Part shown: positions 17,796 to 27,817 of the stretch, piece after piece
Position numbering within the stretch: the first letter of the stretch is position 1
Layout of the letters: each line of letters opens with the position of its first letter
Source of the DNA: Promethearchaeota archaeon
Lineage (GTDB): Archaea; Asgardarchaeota; Lokiarchaeia; Sigyniarchaeales; SOKP01
Direction of reading: 5' to 3'
Length of the DNA: 64,000 nucleotides
Assembly (NCBI GenBank): GCA_019057795.1
Contig: JAHLWS010000056.1
Span: 1 to 64,000, forward strand
Notes under the pieces: model-generated
What the model was told of the DNA's origin: nothing
Databases searched by the model: none
What the model saw: only the letters and a program-made list of their open reading frames with translations
Translations under genes and position numbers: made by a program

Positions 17796-17832
17796 GGTAA
17801 AGATATTAGGAAATTGATGAAATTAGGACGAA

Positions 17833-17982
17833 TCGGTAAGAAAGAAATTTGATGAAAATAAGCAATCTTATTCTACATTAGAGTTTATAAAAGATTTAAT
17901 GGGGCATACCCTTCTATGTACGACAATTAGAATTCCCGCGCACTACTTAAATTTAAATAAGATTTTTTCTTTTTTTTATTAA
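17833..17982 (+). pseudogene. possible relic of a tyrosine recombinase C-terminus
   Basis: In one frame this stretch reads LEFIKDLMGHTLLCTTIRI, close to the family pattern IQELLGHSS-TTQIY near the catalytic His and Tyr of tyrosine recombinases. The Tyr position reads Pro (RIPAHY). The rest of the catalytic domain is missing and a stop lies just upstream. It could be a fragment of an integrase, but the match is only about 20 residues long. Confidence 0.3.
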
Positions 17983-17993
17983 TATATGGTGTT

Positions 17994-18521
17994 TTGATTT
18001 TGAGGGTATTTGTATCAGATATTATCGCTAAAAAGGATAAACATGGTTTTGATTACTACTGGGTAGTTGGAAGGCTTCAGAGCGGTGTGGAAGTTATTAT
18101 CGATGATTATTACAACGATCTTAGGGAATATATAGGTCGCCACATTGACATGTTATTATCTTTTATGAGGTCTCCCTATTGCGAGCAAAAGAGGGGAATT
18201 CGTAGCCAAATTTTTTTAGCAGAGAAATATTATTCAGTGGAGCTTATTGACGAGTTGTTAAGCAAGGAGGGGGTCGTTTCAACCAGCAATAAGAGAGTTA
18301 TAAAATTGACCGGTAAATTTATTGATTCTTACACTATCCCTGAGAAATGGGCTCCCCTAACTCGGCGAAAATCATTTAAAGTTTTTTTCAAGGAGCCATC
18401 TGCTCTTAAAACTGAAGATGGGACATACCTTCTAACCCCCTTCCATTTGCGAAGGCGAGTTCCAATTGAGAAAATTCCTCAAGAAGTGACAATGGCGGGA
18501 GGTCTGGAATTAGAAGCTTGA
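17994..18521 (+). CDS. hypothetical protein of the LRR cluster
   Basis: The 175 residues open with beta-strand-rich sequence (MILRVFVSDIIAKKDKHG, then YYWVVGRLQSGVEVIIDDYY), which suggests a small barrel. A helical RSPYCEQ segment follows, then a second strand-rich half ending in RRRVPIEKI. The start is a TTG at 17994 or 18000; no ATG fits. No known catalytic motif is visible. The gene is the first of four plus-strand genes (to 21431), two of which are LRR proteins; shared orientation suggests a common theme, but spacing of 85-120 bases argues against tight coupling. Confidence 0.6.
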   Translation: MILRVFVSDIIAKKDKHGFDYYWVVGRLQSGVEVIIDDYYNDLREYIGRHIDMLLSFMRSPYCEQKRGIRSQIFLAEKYYSVELIDELLSKEGVVSTSNKRVIKLTGKFIDSYTIPEKWAPLTRRKSFKVFFKEPSALKTEDGTYLLTPFHLRRRVPIEKIPQEVTMAGGLELEA

Positions 18522-18640
18522 ACTCCAAACGAACAAAGTTCTTTAATGGATAATTACAGAAATAGTACGAAAAAAAAGCAACCTTAAACAATTTGATTGA
18601 TTTATTTTTATAGATAATTTAATATTTTAGATAATAGCAC

Positions 18641-19423
18641 ATGGAATTCGTGAGTATTAAAGGCGTTGGAAAAAGATGTGTCAATCCTGAGAGATTGTCC
18701 CTTGATTTAAACGGGCTCGGAATAAAAAAAATTAAAGATATTAATGGACTTCAAGATCTTACTACGCTTCGTCGGCTTGAACTCCAGGGGAATAAGCTCA
18801 TTTCAATTGAGGGTCTTGAAAATCTTAAGGATCTTGAGGAATTATTCCTTAGCGGGAATAAGATTGTTAAGATTGAAAATCTAAATAAACTACCCCATTT
18901 AAAAAGATTAATTCTAAATAGTAATAATTTTTCTACAATTCATGGACTTGAAGGAATAACCAATTTAAGATGGCTAGGACTGAGTTTGAATAATATAGTC
19001 GATATTCAGGGACTTGACACACTATATAGCTTGCAGAGGTTGGATATTAGTATTAATCGAATTACTGAAATAAAGGGGCTTGATAATTTGGTTAACCTTC
19101 GTTTATTGAGCCTTCCTAGTAATAAGATAACTCACTTTCATGGACTGCAGAATTTAACTAACCTTGAATATTTAAATCTCAGTCGAAATCCCATCCAATC
19201 ACTTAAAGGAATTGAAGCTCTTATTAAGCTTGAGGAACTGTTTCTTGATGATACTAACTTAACTTCTGTTGTGAACGAACTCGACAGATTACCGAATTTG
19301 AAATTTCTTGCAATTAAAGGAAGGCTTGGACATATCCCATTTGAAGAGATGAGGTACTTGATTGAAGAAAAGGGAATAGATATTCTTCCTTATGGGATCC
19401 CACCCTATGAATTAAAAAGATAG
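18641..19423 (+). CDS. SDS22-like leucine-rich-repeat protein
   Basis: The 260 residues are almost all 22-residue LRR units of the SDS22 type (for example LEELFLSGNKIVKIENL, LRWLGLSLNNIVDIQGL). About eight repeats run from residue 18 to 205. The C-terminal cap ends with FEEMRYLIEEKGIDILPYG. LRR arcs bind proteins; SDS22-type repeats regulate phosphatases in eukaryotes, but no such partner is visible here. No signal peptide, so cytosolic. The cap is of a kind common in Asgard LRR proteins. Confidence 0.88.
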   Translation: MEFVSIKGVGKRCVNPERLSLDLNGLGIKKIKDINGLQDLTTLRRLELQGNKLISIEGLENLKDLEELFLSGNKIVKIENLNKLPHLKRLILNSNNFSTIHGLEGITNLRWLGLSLNNIVDIQGLDTLYSLQRLDISINRITEIKGLDNLVNLRLLSLPSNKITHFHGLQNLTNLEYLNLSRNPIQSLKGIEALIKLEELFLDDTNLTSVVNELDRLPNLKFLAIKGRLGHIPFEEMRYLIEEKGIDILPYGIPPYELKR

Positions 19424-19525
19424 ATTTTTTTAGATAATTCAAAAAAACATTATGGCAAAATTTTAATCTTTTGTTGAATTAAGATTAAATTAACCCCATT
19501 TTAACTAACTTTACTGAGGGGCGTA

Positions 19526-20137
19526 GTGCAAAGAAGGATTTCTGAGATTTGGGGTTCATTTTATCAAGCTCAAGAAGAACTTTTTTCACCCGTTATGAAA
19601 CGTCTTTTCTTTTTCATGTATGATGGAAATGATATTTACAATGCTTTCAAATTAAGTAGCGTAGCAAATAGTTATTTCTCAGCATGGATTTTAGGTAAGG
19701 TTACTCTTGATTTTTCTGAGGGATATAAAAAACTTTCAGATCAAAAAAAGTTAGCTCATTTAAAAACATTTGCGGAGAGATGTTTTTTCGGTGTACCCGT
19801 GAGTCAGTGGAATGAGTGGGCAATAAGAGGTATGTCTGAGACCGACTTTAAAGCATTAGGGTTTACAAAACATGTTCACCAGACCGTCAGAGAACTTCTG
19901 TTTGAAGGCAAGTATGCCGAGATACAAATTAAATTACGTAAAGTGCGCACATTAGAACGTCTTACGAAAGGTTGGTCCTTTGAAAGAATTTATATGGAAG
20001 ATTTTCAAAGGGCATATAACTTTGATAGACAAAGCGGGTTCAGGCTTAGGGAATTTTTCTCAAAACTTTTTCCAGGTTTAAATTTCGAAGAAATTATATA
20101 TCTTGCATATATGCAAGATAAATATAAAGTTTTTTAA
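19526..20137 (+). CDS. hypothetical protein between two LRR genes
   Basis: A 203-residue protein rich in aromatic and basic residues and predicted largely helical. It starts at a GTG (19526); a GAGGGG sequence just upstream supports this. Motifs such as FFFMYDGNDIYNAF and AERCFFGVPVSQWNEWAIRGMSE are distinctive but belong to no family I can name. No membrane segment. Position inside the LRR cluster suggests a partner or accessory role. Confidence 0.6.
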   Translation: MQRRISEIWGSFYQAQEELFSPVMKRLFFFMYDGNDIYNAFKLSSVANSYFSAWILGKVTLDFSEGYKKLSDQKKLAHLKTFAERCFFGVPVSQWNEWAIRGMSETDFKALGFTKHVHQTVRELLFEGKYAEIQIKLRKVRTLERLTKGWSFERIYMEDFQRAYNFDRQSGFRLREFFSKLFPGLNFEEIIYLAYMQDKYKVF

Positions 20138-20183
20138 ATTGAATTAGTTAAATTTAAATTCTATTTTTTTTATTTTTTTATAG

Positions 20184-21431
20184 ATGAATGCCGTAAAGTT
20201 TAGTGTTGGTAAATATATAACACTTAAGTTAGAGGACGAAGGCACTGTTATTTATGTTAACGGTCAAAAATTTTTACAGTGTAAACATCTGCTATTAAGA
20301 TTGACGCATGAAAAAAATAACCTAAATAACATTGTCTCAATAGATGATGCAGAAAGGGTCCTTAGAGGCAGTAAGGAAGGAAATGGTGTGGTAAAATTTA
20401 GAATTACCCCAGAGCAAGAGTTTTGGGGACATAGCTCTAATTTACAAGCGTGGTATGAGCATCATTATGATACGGTATTACTTCATTCTAATTTAGCTTT
20501 TCCGTTACTTAGGAAATTATATGAAATAGGAGATCGTTATGCTCGGAAAGCGTTTAAGGAAGAGATTGCAAAAAGATTAGCAGAAAACTATGCCCCTATA
20601 AATGAAATGTTCATAGAAGAGAATTACTTGAGCTTTTTATCTAATGAGGAGTTAAAATCAAGTTATCCAAAAGAGATAAAAATTAACAAACTCATATTAG
20701 CTAGCAGAAGACTCGTTAAAATTCCTCCCTTAATAAACACACTTCCAATTAAAGGTTTAAAAATTCTTAACCTCTTAAATAATAATTTTACTATCCTACC
20801 CTCATTTATTTTAAAGCATAATACTCTTGAAGTTCTATTATTGAGAGAAAACCAGATAGAATGCCTTCCTGATTCTATAGATAATTTAACAAGATTAAAG
20901 AAGCTTGATTTAAGCAATAATCAGCTTAAAGCTCTACCCAATAATATTGGGAAATTAAAATCACTTAATATTTTGAATTTATATGACAATAATCTCTTAA
21001 CTATCCCTGATTCTATAGGGAACCTTAATTCGCTTAAAAAATTAATATTAACAAGTAATAAATTGCAGAAACTGCCTGAATCTATAGGAGGGCTTATAAA
21101 TCTAGAGCAATTATCTTTACGATCAAACGAATTATCAAGTTTACCATCCACTCTTGTTAATCTGAAAAACCTTAAATCTTTAGATTTGTCTGACAACAAA
21201 TTTCACGATTCATCTACATTTGAATTTGTTAAGATGTTAGGTCTAAGAATTGCAAGGAATAATGCATATTCTATGATACAAAATGCTAGACAATTATTAA
21301 GTAAGAATAATTCAATTCCCTCTGATCAGAAGTCTAAGATCTCAAGAAACATTAGAAGATTGGAAGAAGTAATAGATTCTGACAATCTTAAGAAAATCGA
21401 TTTTAGAACTCATGAATTATCATCATATTAA
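20184..21431 (+). CDS. leucine-rich-repeat protein with Asgard-type N-terminal domain
   Basis: Two parts make up the 415 residues. The N-terminal 155 residues (KYITLKLEDEGTVIYVNG, then EFWGHSSNLQAWYEHHYDT, then LAFPLLRKL) form a domain that I associate with LRR proteins of Lokiarchaeia-like genomes. Residues about 165-345 are 23-residue bacterial/plant-like LRR units (LPDSIDNLTRLKKLDLSNN and similar), around seven repeats. A charged helical tail closes the protein. The LRR arc is a protein-binding surface; the ligand is unknown. It is the last of the LRR cluster, 90 bases before dnaK. Confidence 0.85.
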   Translation: MNAVKFSVGKYITLKLEDEGTVIYVNGQKFLQCKHLLLRLTHEKNNLNNIVSIDDAERVLRGSKEGNGVVKFRITPEQEFWGHSSNLQAWYEHHYDTVLLHSNLAFPLLRKLYEIGDRYARKAFKEEIAKRLAENYAPINEMFIEENYLSFLSNEELKSSYPKEIKINKLILASRRLVKIPPLINTLPIKGLKILNLLNNNFTILPSFILKHNTLEVLLLRENQIECLPDSIDNLTRLKKLDLSNNQLKALPNNIGKLKSLNILNLYDNNLLTIPDSIGNLNSLKKLILTSNKLQKLPESIGGLINLEQLSLRSNELSSLPSTLVNLKNLKSLDLSDNKFHDSSTFEFVKMLGLRIARNNAYSMIQNARQLLSKNNSIPSDQKSKISRNIRRLEEVIDSDNLKKIDFRTHELSSY

Positions 21432-21521
21432 ATTGAAATAGAAAACTTTAATTTTTTTAACTAACTAAATAAAATACAGTATTATGAATGCATTAAATAA
21501 AGTTTTGGTGCTGAAATTTAA

Positions 21522-23522
21522 ATGAGTGAGGAAAGCAAACCGAAGAAAAAAGAAAAAATCATTGGAATCGATTTGGGAACATCAAACAGCGCATGCGCTA
21601 TTTTAAGTGGAACGGGGCAACCAGAAATAGTCCCTGCTGCCGAAGGAAGGACGTTGGGTGGCAAAGCATTTCCCTCTTATGTTGCTTTTGATGATAACGG
21701 TAGGAAAATCGTAGGTGAACCCGCAAGACGCCAAGCTGTGTCTAATCCGGAGGGGACCGTTTACGCTATTAAAAGAAAAATGGGAACTTCATATAAAGCA
21801 AAAGTTAAAGTTGGAAGCGAATGGAAGGAGTTTTCTCCAGAGGAAATTAGTGCGATGATTTTAAAAAAGATAAAGAATGATGCGTCTGCTTATCTCGGGG
21901 AGGAAATAAAGAAGGCAGTTATTACCGTTCCAGCTTATTTTAACGACGCCCAGAGAACATCTACTAAGAATGCCGGTGAGATTGCTGGACTTGAAGTTGT
22001 ACGTATGATAAACGAACCTACAGCAGCATGCTTAGCTTACGGCCTTGATAGAGATACAAAAGACAAACTCCTAAAAATTTGCGTTTTAGACTTAGGAGGA
22101 GGAACTTTTGATATAACTTTAATGGAATATGGCGAAGGCGTGGTTGAAGTTTTATCTACAGCAGGAGATACTCAGCTTGGTGGAACCGATATGGACAATG
22201 CTATTATAGATTGGGTCGTCGATAACTTTCAAAAGAAAGAAGGGATCAATCTTAAAGGAGACAACAAAGCCATGATAAGAATTAAAGATGCCGCAGAAAA
22301 AGCAAAAATCGAATTATCTACTACTTTAAGTACTCAAATTAACTTGCCTTACATTACTCAGAAAGAGGGAAATCCAGTTCATATAGAAATTGAACTTACA
22401 CGGGCAAGATTGGAACAACTAATTGAACCTACTTTAAGAAGATTAGATCCTATAATTAAAAGAGCCGTAGCCGACGCTAAAATAGGAGTTAATACAATTG
22501 ATAAAGTTATTTTAGTTGGTGGTCCAACGAGAATGCCCTCTGTTCAGAAAAGATTTAAGGACTTCTTTGGCAAAGAACCAGACCACTCAGTTGATCCTAT
22601 GGAATGCGTTGCGATTGGAGCTTCGATTCAGGGAGGCATCATTGCGGGTGATGTTCAAGATCTTCTTTTATTGGATGTTACACCTCTTTCCTTAGGAATT
22701 GAGACTTTGGGAGGCGTGTTTACAAAGCTAATAGAGCGAAATTCAACGATTCCAACGGAAAAAAAGCAAGTATTTAGCACTGCTGCCGATAATCAACCTG
22801 GCGTCGAGGTCAATGTTTTGCAAGGAGAAAGAACAATGGCAAAAGATAATATAACATTAGGAATGTTTCACTTGACTGGAATTCCGCCTGCTAGACGTGG
22901 AATACCTCAAATTGAAGTGAAATTCTCGATTGATGCTGATGGCATTGTTCACGTTAATGCAAAAGATTTGGGAACTGGAAAGGAAACAGGTATTACGGTT
23001 ACTGGTGCCAGGGGCTTAACAGCTGAGGAGATTGCGGAAAAGATTAGATCTGCTGATCAATTTGAAGAAGAAGATAAAAAGCTAAGGGAGTTAATCGAAT
23101 CAAAAAATGCTGCAGACTCTATGATCTATCAGACAAAGAAACTGATAGAAGATAATAAAGATAAGATCGAAGAGAAAGAACAAGGCGAAATAGAAGCAGC
23201 AATGAAATCTTTAGAAGAAGATATAAAAACAGATGATCTTCCAAGAATTAAAATGGGGCTTGAAAACTTGCAAAAGTCGATACATGGTTTCTCTCAAAGG
23301 ATATATAGCCAACAAGCTCAAGATCAAGTATATCAGCAAGCAGCAGAACAAGCACAACAAGCAGCTAGTGGAATGGGTGGCGTTCCTCCAGGCGGCATGG
23401 GTGGAGCCCCTCCAGATGGAATGAGTGGTGCCGGTGCCGGTGGAGCAGCTTATAGTAAAGACAAAGAAGATAAGAAAAAGAAGGGCAAAGTAGTCGATGT
23501 AGACTGGGATGAGGAGGATTAA
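21522..23522 (+). CDS. dnaK: Hsp70 chaperone DnaK
   Basis: A 666-residue Hsp70. The ATPase domain shows [14 protein letters not shown] (phosphate 1), [23 protein letters not shown] (phosphate 2) and [11 protein letters not shown] (adenosine). The substrate domain has [11 protein letters not shown] and [17 protein letters not shown] Gly/Pro-rich segment (about 620-648) precedes a charged end [10 protein letters not shown], an acidic tail like that of bacterial DnaK. It works with DnaJ (24367) and GrpE (15319), all within 10 kb but not in one operon. Archaea obtained this trio from bacteria. Confidence 0.97.
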   Translation: MSEESKPKKKEKIIGIDLGTSNSACAILSGTGQPEIVPAAEGRTLGGKAFPSYVAFDDNGRKIVGEPARRQAVSNPEGTVYAIKRKMGTSYKAKVKVGSEWKEFSPEEISAMILKKIKNDASAYLGEEIKKAVITVPAYFNDAQRTSTKNAGEIAGLEVVRMINEPTAACLAYGLDRDTKDKLLKICVLDLGGGTFDITLMEYGEGVVEVLSTAGDTQLGGTDMDNAIIDWVVDNFQKKEGINLKGDNKAMIRIKDAAEKAKIELSTTLSTQINLPYITQKEGNPVHIEIELTRARLEQLIEPTLRRLDPIIKRAVADAKIGVNTIDKVILVGGPTRMPSVQKRFKDFFGKEPDHSVDPMECVAIGASIQGGIIAGDVQDLLLLDVTPLSLGIETLGGVFTKLIERNSTIPTEKKQVFSTAADNQPGVEVNVLQGERTMAKDNITLGMFHLTGIPPARRGIPQIEVKFSIDADGIVHVNAKDLGTGKETGITVTGARGLTAEEIAEKIRSADQFEEEDKKLRELIESKNAADSMIYQTKKLIEDNKDKIEEKEQGEIEAAMKSLEEDIKTDDLPRIKMGLENLQKSIHGFSQRIYSQQAQDQVYQQAAEQAQQAASGMGGVPPGGMGGAPPDGMSGAGAGGAAYSKDKEDKKKKGKVVDVDWDEED

Positions 23523-23659
23523 GCTTTAGCTTAATATGCTCCTTTATTTTATTGATTTATATTTCTTTTTATTTTTGGTTATAAGTTTTTAAAATAATTT
23601 TAATTATAATATCAATTCAGCAAACCGATGATATAACTTTTAATGAATATTATTTTATG

Positions 23660-24157
23660 TTAAAATCCAATTTCAGCTTCCCAAAAATTGATTCGAAAAT
23701 CTTTAAAAATTTGTGAATAAATGTACAATGTTAACCATGTTGCTCCAATTAATAGTAAAATGACGATAGCGAATCCCGTCAAGTCATTAAGTTTGATTGG
23801 CACGCTATATTTAGATTTTATTTTTGGAATCTGCTTTTTCATAAATGATTTATATTTTCTAACAAATTTTCCTTTTTCATTAAATGGGTTTAAACCAGTG
23901 TCTGCTTCAAATCCTTCTCGATTTTCTTTAGTATTTAAAGAAATAAATCTATTCTTTAATTCTTTTTGAGAAGAGTAAAACATTGTGCTTATAACTGTAA
24001 AAATTATTACTGGCACAGTTATAACCCAATAGTAAGCTAGAAACTTAATGATACTAAAGATAAATTGCATATTAATAATGACTATCATAATAGTAATAGA
24101 TACAACCAAAAAACAAAAGCAGATTACTACATCAGTATTATCCAATCTATAACTCAT
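23660..24157 (-). CDS. three-helix membrane protein of unknown function
   Basis: About 165 residues from the ATG at 24157. The frame extends to 24307, but that part looks like non-coding AT-rich sequence, and a GAAAAGAGGT lies just before 24157. Two transmembrane helices sit near the N-terminus (VVICFCFLVVSITIMIVII and WVITVPVIIFTVIS) and one near the C-terminus (FAIVILLLIGATWLTLYIY), separated by a basic soluble loop (KYKSFMKKQIPKIKSK). No family is recognised. It is read against dnaK and dnaJ. Confidence 0.55.
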   Translation of the reverse strand: MSYRLDNTDVVICFCFLVVSITIMIVIINMQFIFSIIKFLAYYWVITVPVIIFTVISTMFYSSQKELKNRFISLNTKENREGFEADTGLNPFNEKGKFVRKYKSFMKKQIPKIKSKYSVPIKLNDLTGFAIVILLLIGATWLTLYIYSQIFKDFRINFWEAEIGF

Positions 24158-24366
24158 ACCTCTTTTCACAATAAACTGATAATTAAAATGATTATTTCTA
24201 ATTAAATTTAAATTATGTACATTAATATATTTTACTTTTAAAATTAATATTAAAAAGTTTATATAATTATTTTTAGATATCCTAATACCTAAAAAAATAA
24301 ATTTCATAATAAATTTTTATAAATATAGTTTAAGCTCATAAGATATTATGAAGTGACTAAAAGATC

Positions 24367-25491
24367 ATGAGTACGAGCAAAAAAAGGGATTACTATGAAG
24401 TTTTAGGTGTGGGTAAAAATGCTACCGAGAATGATATAAAGTTAGCATATAGGCGATTGGCAAGAAAACTTCATCCTGATGTTAATAAGACGGATCCAAA
24501 TGCAAAGGAGAAATTTATTGAACTCCAAGAAGCTTATGACGTATTAAGTGATTCTAATAAAAGACAAAATTATAATCGATTCGGATTTAGCGGTGTGGAT
24601 GTTGATATGAGTAATTTTTTCAGAGGTGGAATCCCTGGTTTAGATGATTTACTCAGTTCGCTTTTTGGAGGGGGCATGTTTGGAGATAGCTTCGGGAGTA
24701 TTTTTGGTTCTCGAGGTAGAGGCAGATCAGCACCACGTCGGGAAGTAGGGCAAGATATTGAGGACCATATCGAAATTACATTCGAGGACGCTATGTTTGG
24801 TACGAAAAAAGATGTTATTATTAAAAGATACATACCATGCGACGATTGTGAGGGAACGGGAGCTGAAGATCCATCAAGTGTAAAAATTTGCCCTCAATGT
24901 AATGGATCGGGGCGGACGAGAAAGATGACCCAATCTGGTTTTGGAACAATCATACGCGAATCTGAATGCTATGGATGTAATGGAACAGGCAAAGTAATTA
25001 AGAAAAAATGTCCAATATGCAATGGAATGAAAGTAGTCCTTGAAACTAAAAAAATACATGTAAGTATTCCACCTGGCGTAGAAAATGGCGTTCATTTAAA
25101 AGTTCAAGGGGCAGGACATATTCCTTCTTCTAGAGCAATTCCAGGCGATCTTTATTTAGGCATTAAAATTGAAGAAAACGAAAACTTTATACGCCGCAGA
25201 AACGATCTTTATACTCCAATTAATATAGATATTGTAACAGCAACTTTAGGAGGAGAAATTAAAGTCCCAACATTAGATTACAAAACTGAAAAATTAACTG
25301 AGAAAGAGTTAAAAATACCCCCAGGAACCCAACATGGTACAGAATTTAGAATTAAAAATAGGGGCGCTACTTATTTAAGGGGGAGAGGTAAGGGAGATCA
25401 ATACATTATAATTAATATTGAAATTCCTAAGAAAATTACTGAGGAACAAAAAGAATTATTACTAAAATTCAAAAAATCGAGCTCAAAATAA
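24367..25491 (+). CDS. dnaJ: Hsp40 co-chaperone DnaJ
   Basis: The 374 residues have full type I DnaJ organisation: J domain with HPD at 36-38, a Gly/Phe-rich region ([20 protein letters not shown]), four zinc motifs ([32 protein letters not shown]) and the C-terminal substrate-binding barrels. It stimulates DnaK ATP hydrolysis and delivers unfolded clients. The gene lies 845 bases downstream of dnaK with a membrane protein gene on the opposite strand between them. The second half of the fourth zinc motif is NGMK instead of xGxG, a mild deviation. Confidence 0.97.
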   Translation: MSTSKKRDYYEVLGVGKNATENDIKLAYRRLARKLHPDVNKTDPNAKEKFIELQEAYDVLSDSNKRQNYNRFGFSGVDVDMSNFFRGGIPGLDDLLSSLFGGGMFGDSFGSIFGSRGRGRSAPRREVGQDIEDHIEITFEDAMFGTKKDVIIKRYIPCDDCEGTGAEDPSSVKICPQCNGSGRTRKMTQSGFGTIIRESECYGCNGTGKVIKKKCPICNGMKVVLETKKIHVSIPPGVENGVHLKVQGAGHIPSSRAIPGDLYLGIKIEENENFIRRRNDLYTPINIDIVTATLGGEIKVPTLDYKTEKLTEKELKIPPGTQHGTEFRIKNRGATYLRGRGKGDQYIIINIEIPKKITEEQKELLLKFKKSSSK

Positions 25492-25603
25492 AAGAGTTAA
25501 TAATTTAAAATCTTAAATATGGTTTTTTATCCCGTTACTAAGATTATTTAACTTATATAATTATATAAATACTTTTAATTAAATCATAATTGAAAACTGA
25601 ATT

Positions 25604-26149
25604 ATGAGCGTCAAAATACTTATCACTGGTCCACCAAGATGTGGAAAATCGACATTAATTTCTAAATTGATTAATTTTTGCTCGCAAAAAGAACATAATA
25701 TTTATGGTTTTATAACTCCAGAAGTAAAAAATGACGACCGGAGATTAGGGTTTGATGTTCAAGAGTTGGATACTAAAAAAAGATACAAATTGGCAAGGGT
25801 AGGAAGCTATACCACTCAATTCAAGCTAGGTAAATATCATGTATTCATTGAAGAATTTGAGAAAATAATATCACATCTTGATTCTCTCGATTTCAAACCT
25901 GTCGATATAATCTTTCTCGATGAAATTGGAAAAATGGAATTATATTCAGAGAAATTTCAAAATTTCATCAGGAGGATTTTTCAGACTAATATTAACATAA
26001 TAGCAACAATAGGACAAAAGTTGCATCATCCATTAAAGAAATTTGTTTTAAGCAATCCAAACATCAAGCTTTTCACAGTAACTAGGGAAAATCAAGAATT
26101 TGTTTATCAAAATATTATCACTGCTTTAAAACAAGCAAACAAAATTTAA
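25604..26149 (+). CDS. THEP1-type nucleoside-triphosphatase
   Basis: A 181-residue P-loop NTPase of the THEP1 (NTPase_1) family: Walker A GPPRCGKST (9-17), YGFITPEV after the second strand, and Walker B IIFLDEIGKMEL with the family's EIGKME signature. Members hydrolyse ATP/GTP slowly in vitro, and a role in RNA or nucleotide metabolism is suspected. Length and start are normal. It lies downstream of dnaJ on the same strand, 112 bases apart. Confidence 0.9.
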   Translation: MSVKILITGPPRCGKSTLISKLINFCSQKEHNIYGFITPEVKNDDRRLGFDVQELDTKKRYKLARVGSYTTQFKLGKYHVFIEEFEKIISHLDSLDFKPVDIIFLDEIGKMELYSEKFQNFIRRIFQTNINIIATIGQKLHHPLKKFVLSNPNIKLFTVTRENQEFVYQNIITALKQANKI

Positions 26150-26319
26150 TTTAGCTGGAATTTATAGCTTTTATTTATATTATATAAATTTCGATTGATG
26201 TTTAATCCTCTGGCCATTTCCGTTGATTGAATAAAAAAATTTTAATTGTACTTTTTATTTCAATAATAAATAATTTTATTACTTTTTCTAAAAAAATAGT
26301 TACAAAAAGAAGAAGCTAA

Positions 26320-26424
26320 ATGTGGAAATGTGATGAGTGTGGAGCTATATTCGATTTAGAGGGAATCCCTGAAAAATGTCCCGAATGTGGTGCTGAAGAT
26401 GGAACATTTAGCTTGGTTGATTAA
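26320..26424 (+). CDS. 34-residue rubredoxin-like zinc ribbon
   Basis: The reading frame encodes MWKCDECGAIFDLEG and ends with CPECGAEDGTFSLVD. It has two CxxC knuckles, CDEC and CPEC, 13 residues apart, as in the smallest rubredoxin-like or zinc-ribbon proteins. An AAGAAGAAG stretch precedes the ATG. Such mini-proteins are common in archaea and may bind zinc or iron. The next gene, on the opposite strand, also carries a zinc ribbon. Confidence 0.65.
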   Translation: MWKCDECGAIFDLEGIPEKCPECGAEDGTFSLVD

Positions 26425-26441
26425 AATTTAAAAAAGAACCC

Positions 26442-26753
26442 TTATTTGGTTTCTGTTCCACAAAACGGGCAAAGTTTGAGCCCCTTAGATATATTTTCTC
26501 CGCAAAATGTACAGAATTGGGCATTCACGCCCGCATCACTTTTTTTCTTATCTACGTTATTTAGGGATTCTATTAAATGAACTGAGGGTTCAGCAATTTT
26601 CTTATCTTTGTCTATCTTCTTAGATTTATCTTCGTTTACGTTCATTCTTAGCAATTTAAATACGATGAGAATAACAAGAATAAGAAAGATAACGACCACA
26701 ACGAAAACCACTACGAAAAATGAACGTATAAACTCAAATATTGATGAAGACAT
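26442..26753 (-). CDS. membrane-anchored zinc-ribbon protein
   Basis: I place the start at the ATG at 26753 (MSSSIFEFIRS), giving about 103 residues. A single strong transmembrane helix (VVVFVVVVIFLILVILIVF) is followed by a basic linker and a C-terminal zinc ribbon (CTFCGENISKGLKLCPFCG). The layout suggests a ribbon held at the cytoplasmic face. The function is unknown; similar TM-plus-ribbon proteins abound in Asgard archaea. An ATG further upstream (26810) would add 19 residues of poor coding quality. Confidence 0.6.
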   Translation of the reverse strand: MSSSIFEFIRSFFVVVFVVVVIFLILVILIVFKLLRMNVNEDKSKKIDKDKKIAEPSVHLIESLNNVDKKKSDAGVNAQFCTFCGENISKGLKLCPFCGTETK

Positions 26754-27024
26754 AATTAATACAACTATTTCTTGTTTTTTCGTACCATGAGAATATACAA
26801 AATAATACATTAATAAAATTATGGCATGATGTCAAGATTGGACATGTGAAAACTCCCAATCAGAATTAGTTCCTTAAGTAATTAAAAGATACAGAAAAAA
26901 GTACAAATTTTTTTCGAATTACAATTTTTTGGACAAAAGAAGATAACTATTTATTAACATTTAAATATACTAAGTCACCATATATCTCTTGGAATCTAAA
27001 TTAAAATATAATAAATGATGAAAT

Positions 27025-27798
27025 ATGTTATTACAAGGATTTGATTGGTTATTTTTAATTTTTCCTCTCGCAATTGGTCTAGCAATTTTTTTGGGATGCT
27101 GGCTGTTGGCGGGCATTAAGGTGGTTTTAGAATACGAAAGGCTCGTAATCTTTAGATTAGGTAAATTCAAGCGTACAATTGGCCCGGGTGTTGTATTTAT
27201 CATCCCGCTTTTAGAAAAATCTCAAAAAGTTGACTTGAGAATCATCACGGCAGACATTCCTCGTCAAGAAGTAATGACAAGAGACAATATACCTGTCTTA
27301 GTAAATACAGTAGTGTATTATAAAGTTGAAAAGCCAGAAGATGCAATCATAAAAATTCAAAATTACGCTTATGCCGTGCGTCAGTACACGCAAGCCGCGT
27401 TGAGAGATGTTTTAGGTAACATGGAATTGGACAGCGTTTTAACCGATAGAGAAAGGGTTGCTACAGAAATTAGGAGTATCGTTGATAAAGAGACTAGCGA
27501 TTGGGGTATCGATATTAAGAGCATTAATATTCAGGAGCTTGAACTTCCTGCTGAAATGAAGAGAGCTATGGCAAAACAAGCAGAAGCAGAGCGGGAAAAG
27601 CGTGCCGTAATAATTGCAAGTCAGGGCGAGCTAGGAGCGGCTGAAAATTTAGTAAAAGCAGCGACCATAATGGTAGCATACCCAGCAGCGCTTCAATTAA
27701 GGACTCTTCAAACAATTCGAGATATTTCACAAGACCCCTCTGAGAAGATAGTTATTTTTATGCCAGGTGGAATTAGCGATTTATTGAAGAAATTGTAA
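27025..27798 (+). CDS. slipin (stomatin/SPFH-family membrane protein)
   Basis: The 257 residues have one N-terminal transmembrane helix (about 8-32) and an SPFH domain. Typical strings are ERLVIFRLGKFKRTIGPGVV, DIPRQEVMTRDNIPV and RDVLGNMELDSVLTDRE, then the helical EAEREKRAVIIASQGE segment. Slipins oligomerise in membranes and organise microdomains; in prokaryotes they usually pair with an NfeD serine protease. No NfeD gene is adjacent. A 19-base gap links it to the next gene, so they may share a transcript. Confidence 0.92.
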   Translation: MLLQGFDWLFLIFPLAIGLAIFLGCWLLAGIKVVLEYERLVIFRLGKFKRTIGPGVVFIIPLLEKSQKVDLRIITADIPRQEVMTRDNIPVLVNTVVYYKVEKPEDAIIKIQNYAYAVRQYTQAALRDVLGNMELDSVLTDRERVATEIRSIVDKETSDWGIDIKSINIQELELPAEMKRAMAKQAEAEREKRAVIIASQGELGAAENLVKAATIMVAYPAALQLRTLQTIRDISQDPSEKIVIFMPGGISDLLKKL

Positions 27799-27817
27799 TT
27801 AACAGCGGTGAACATCA

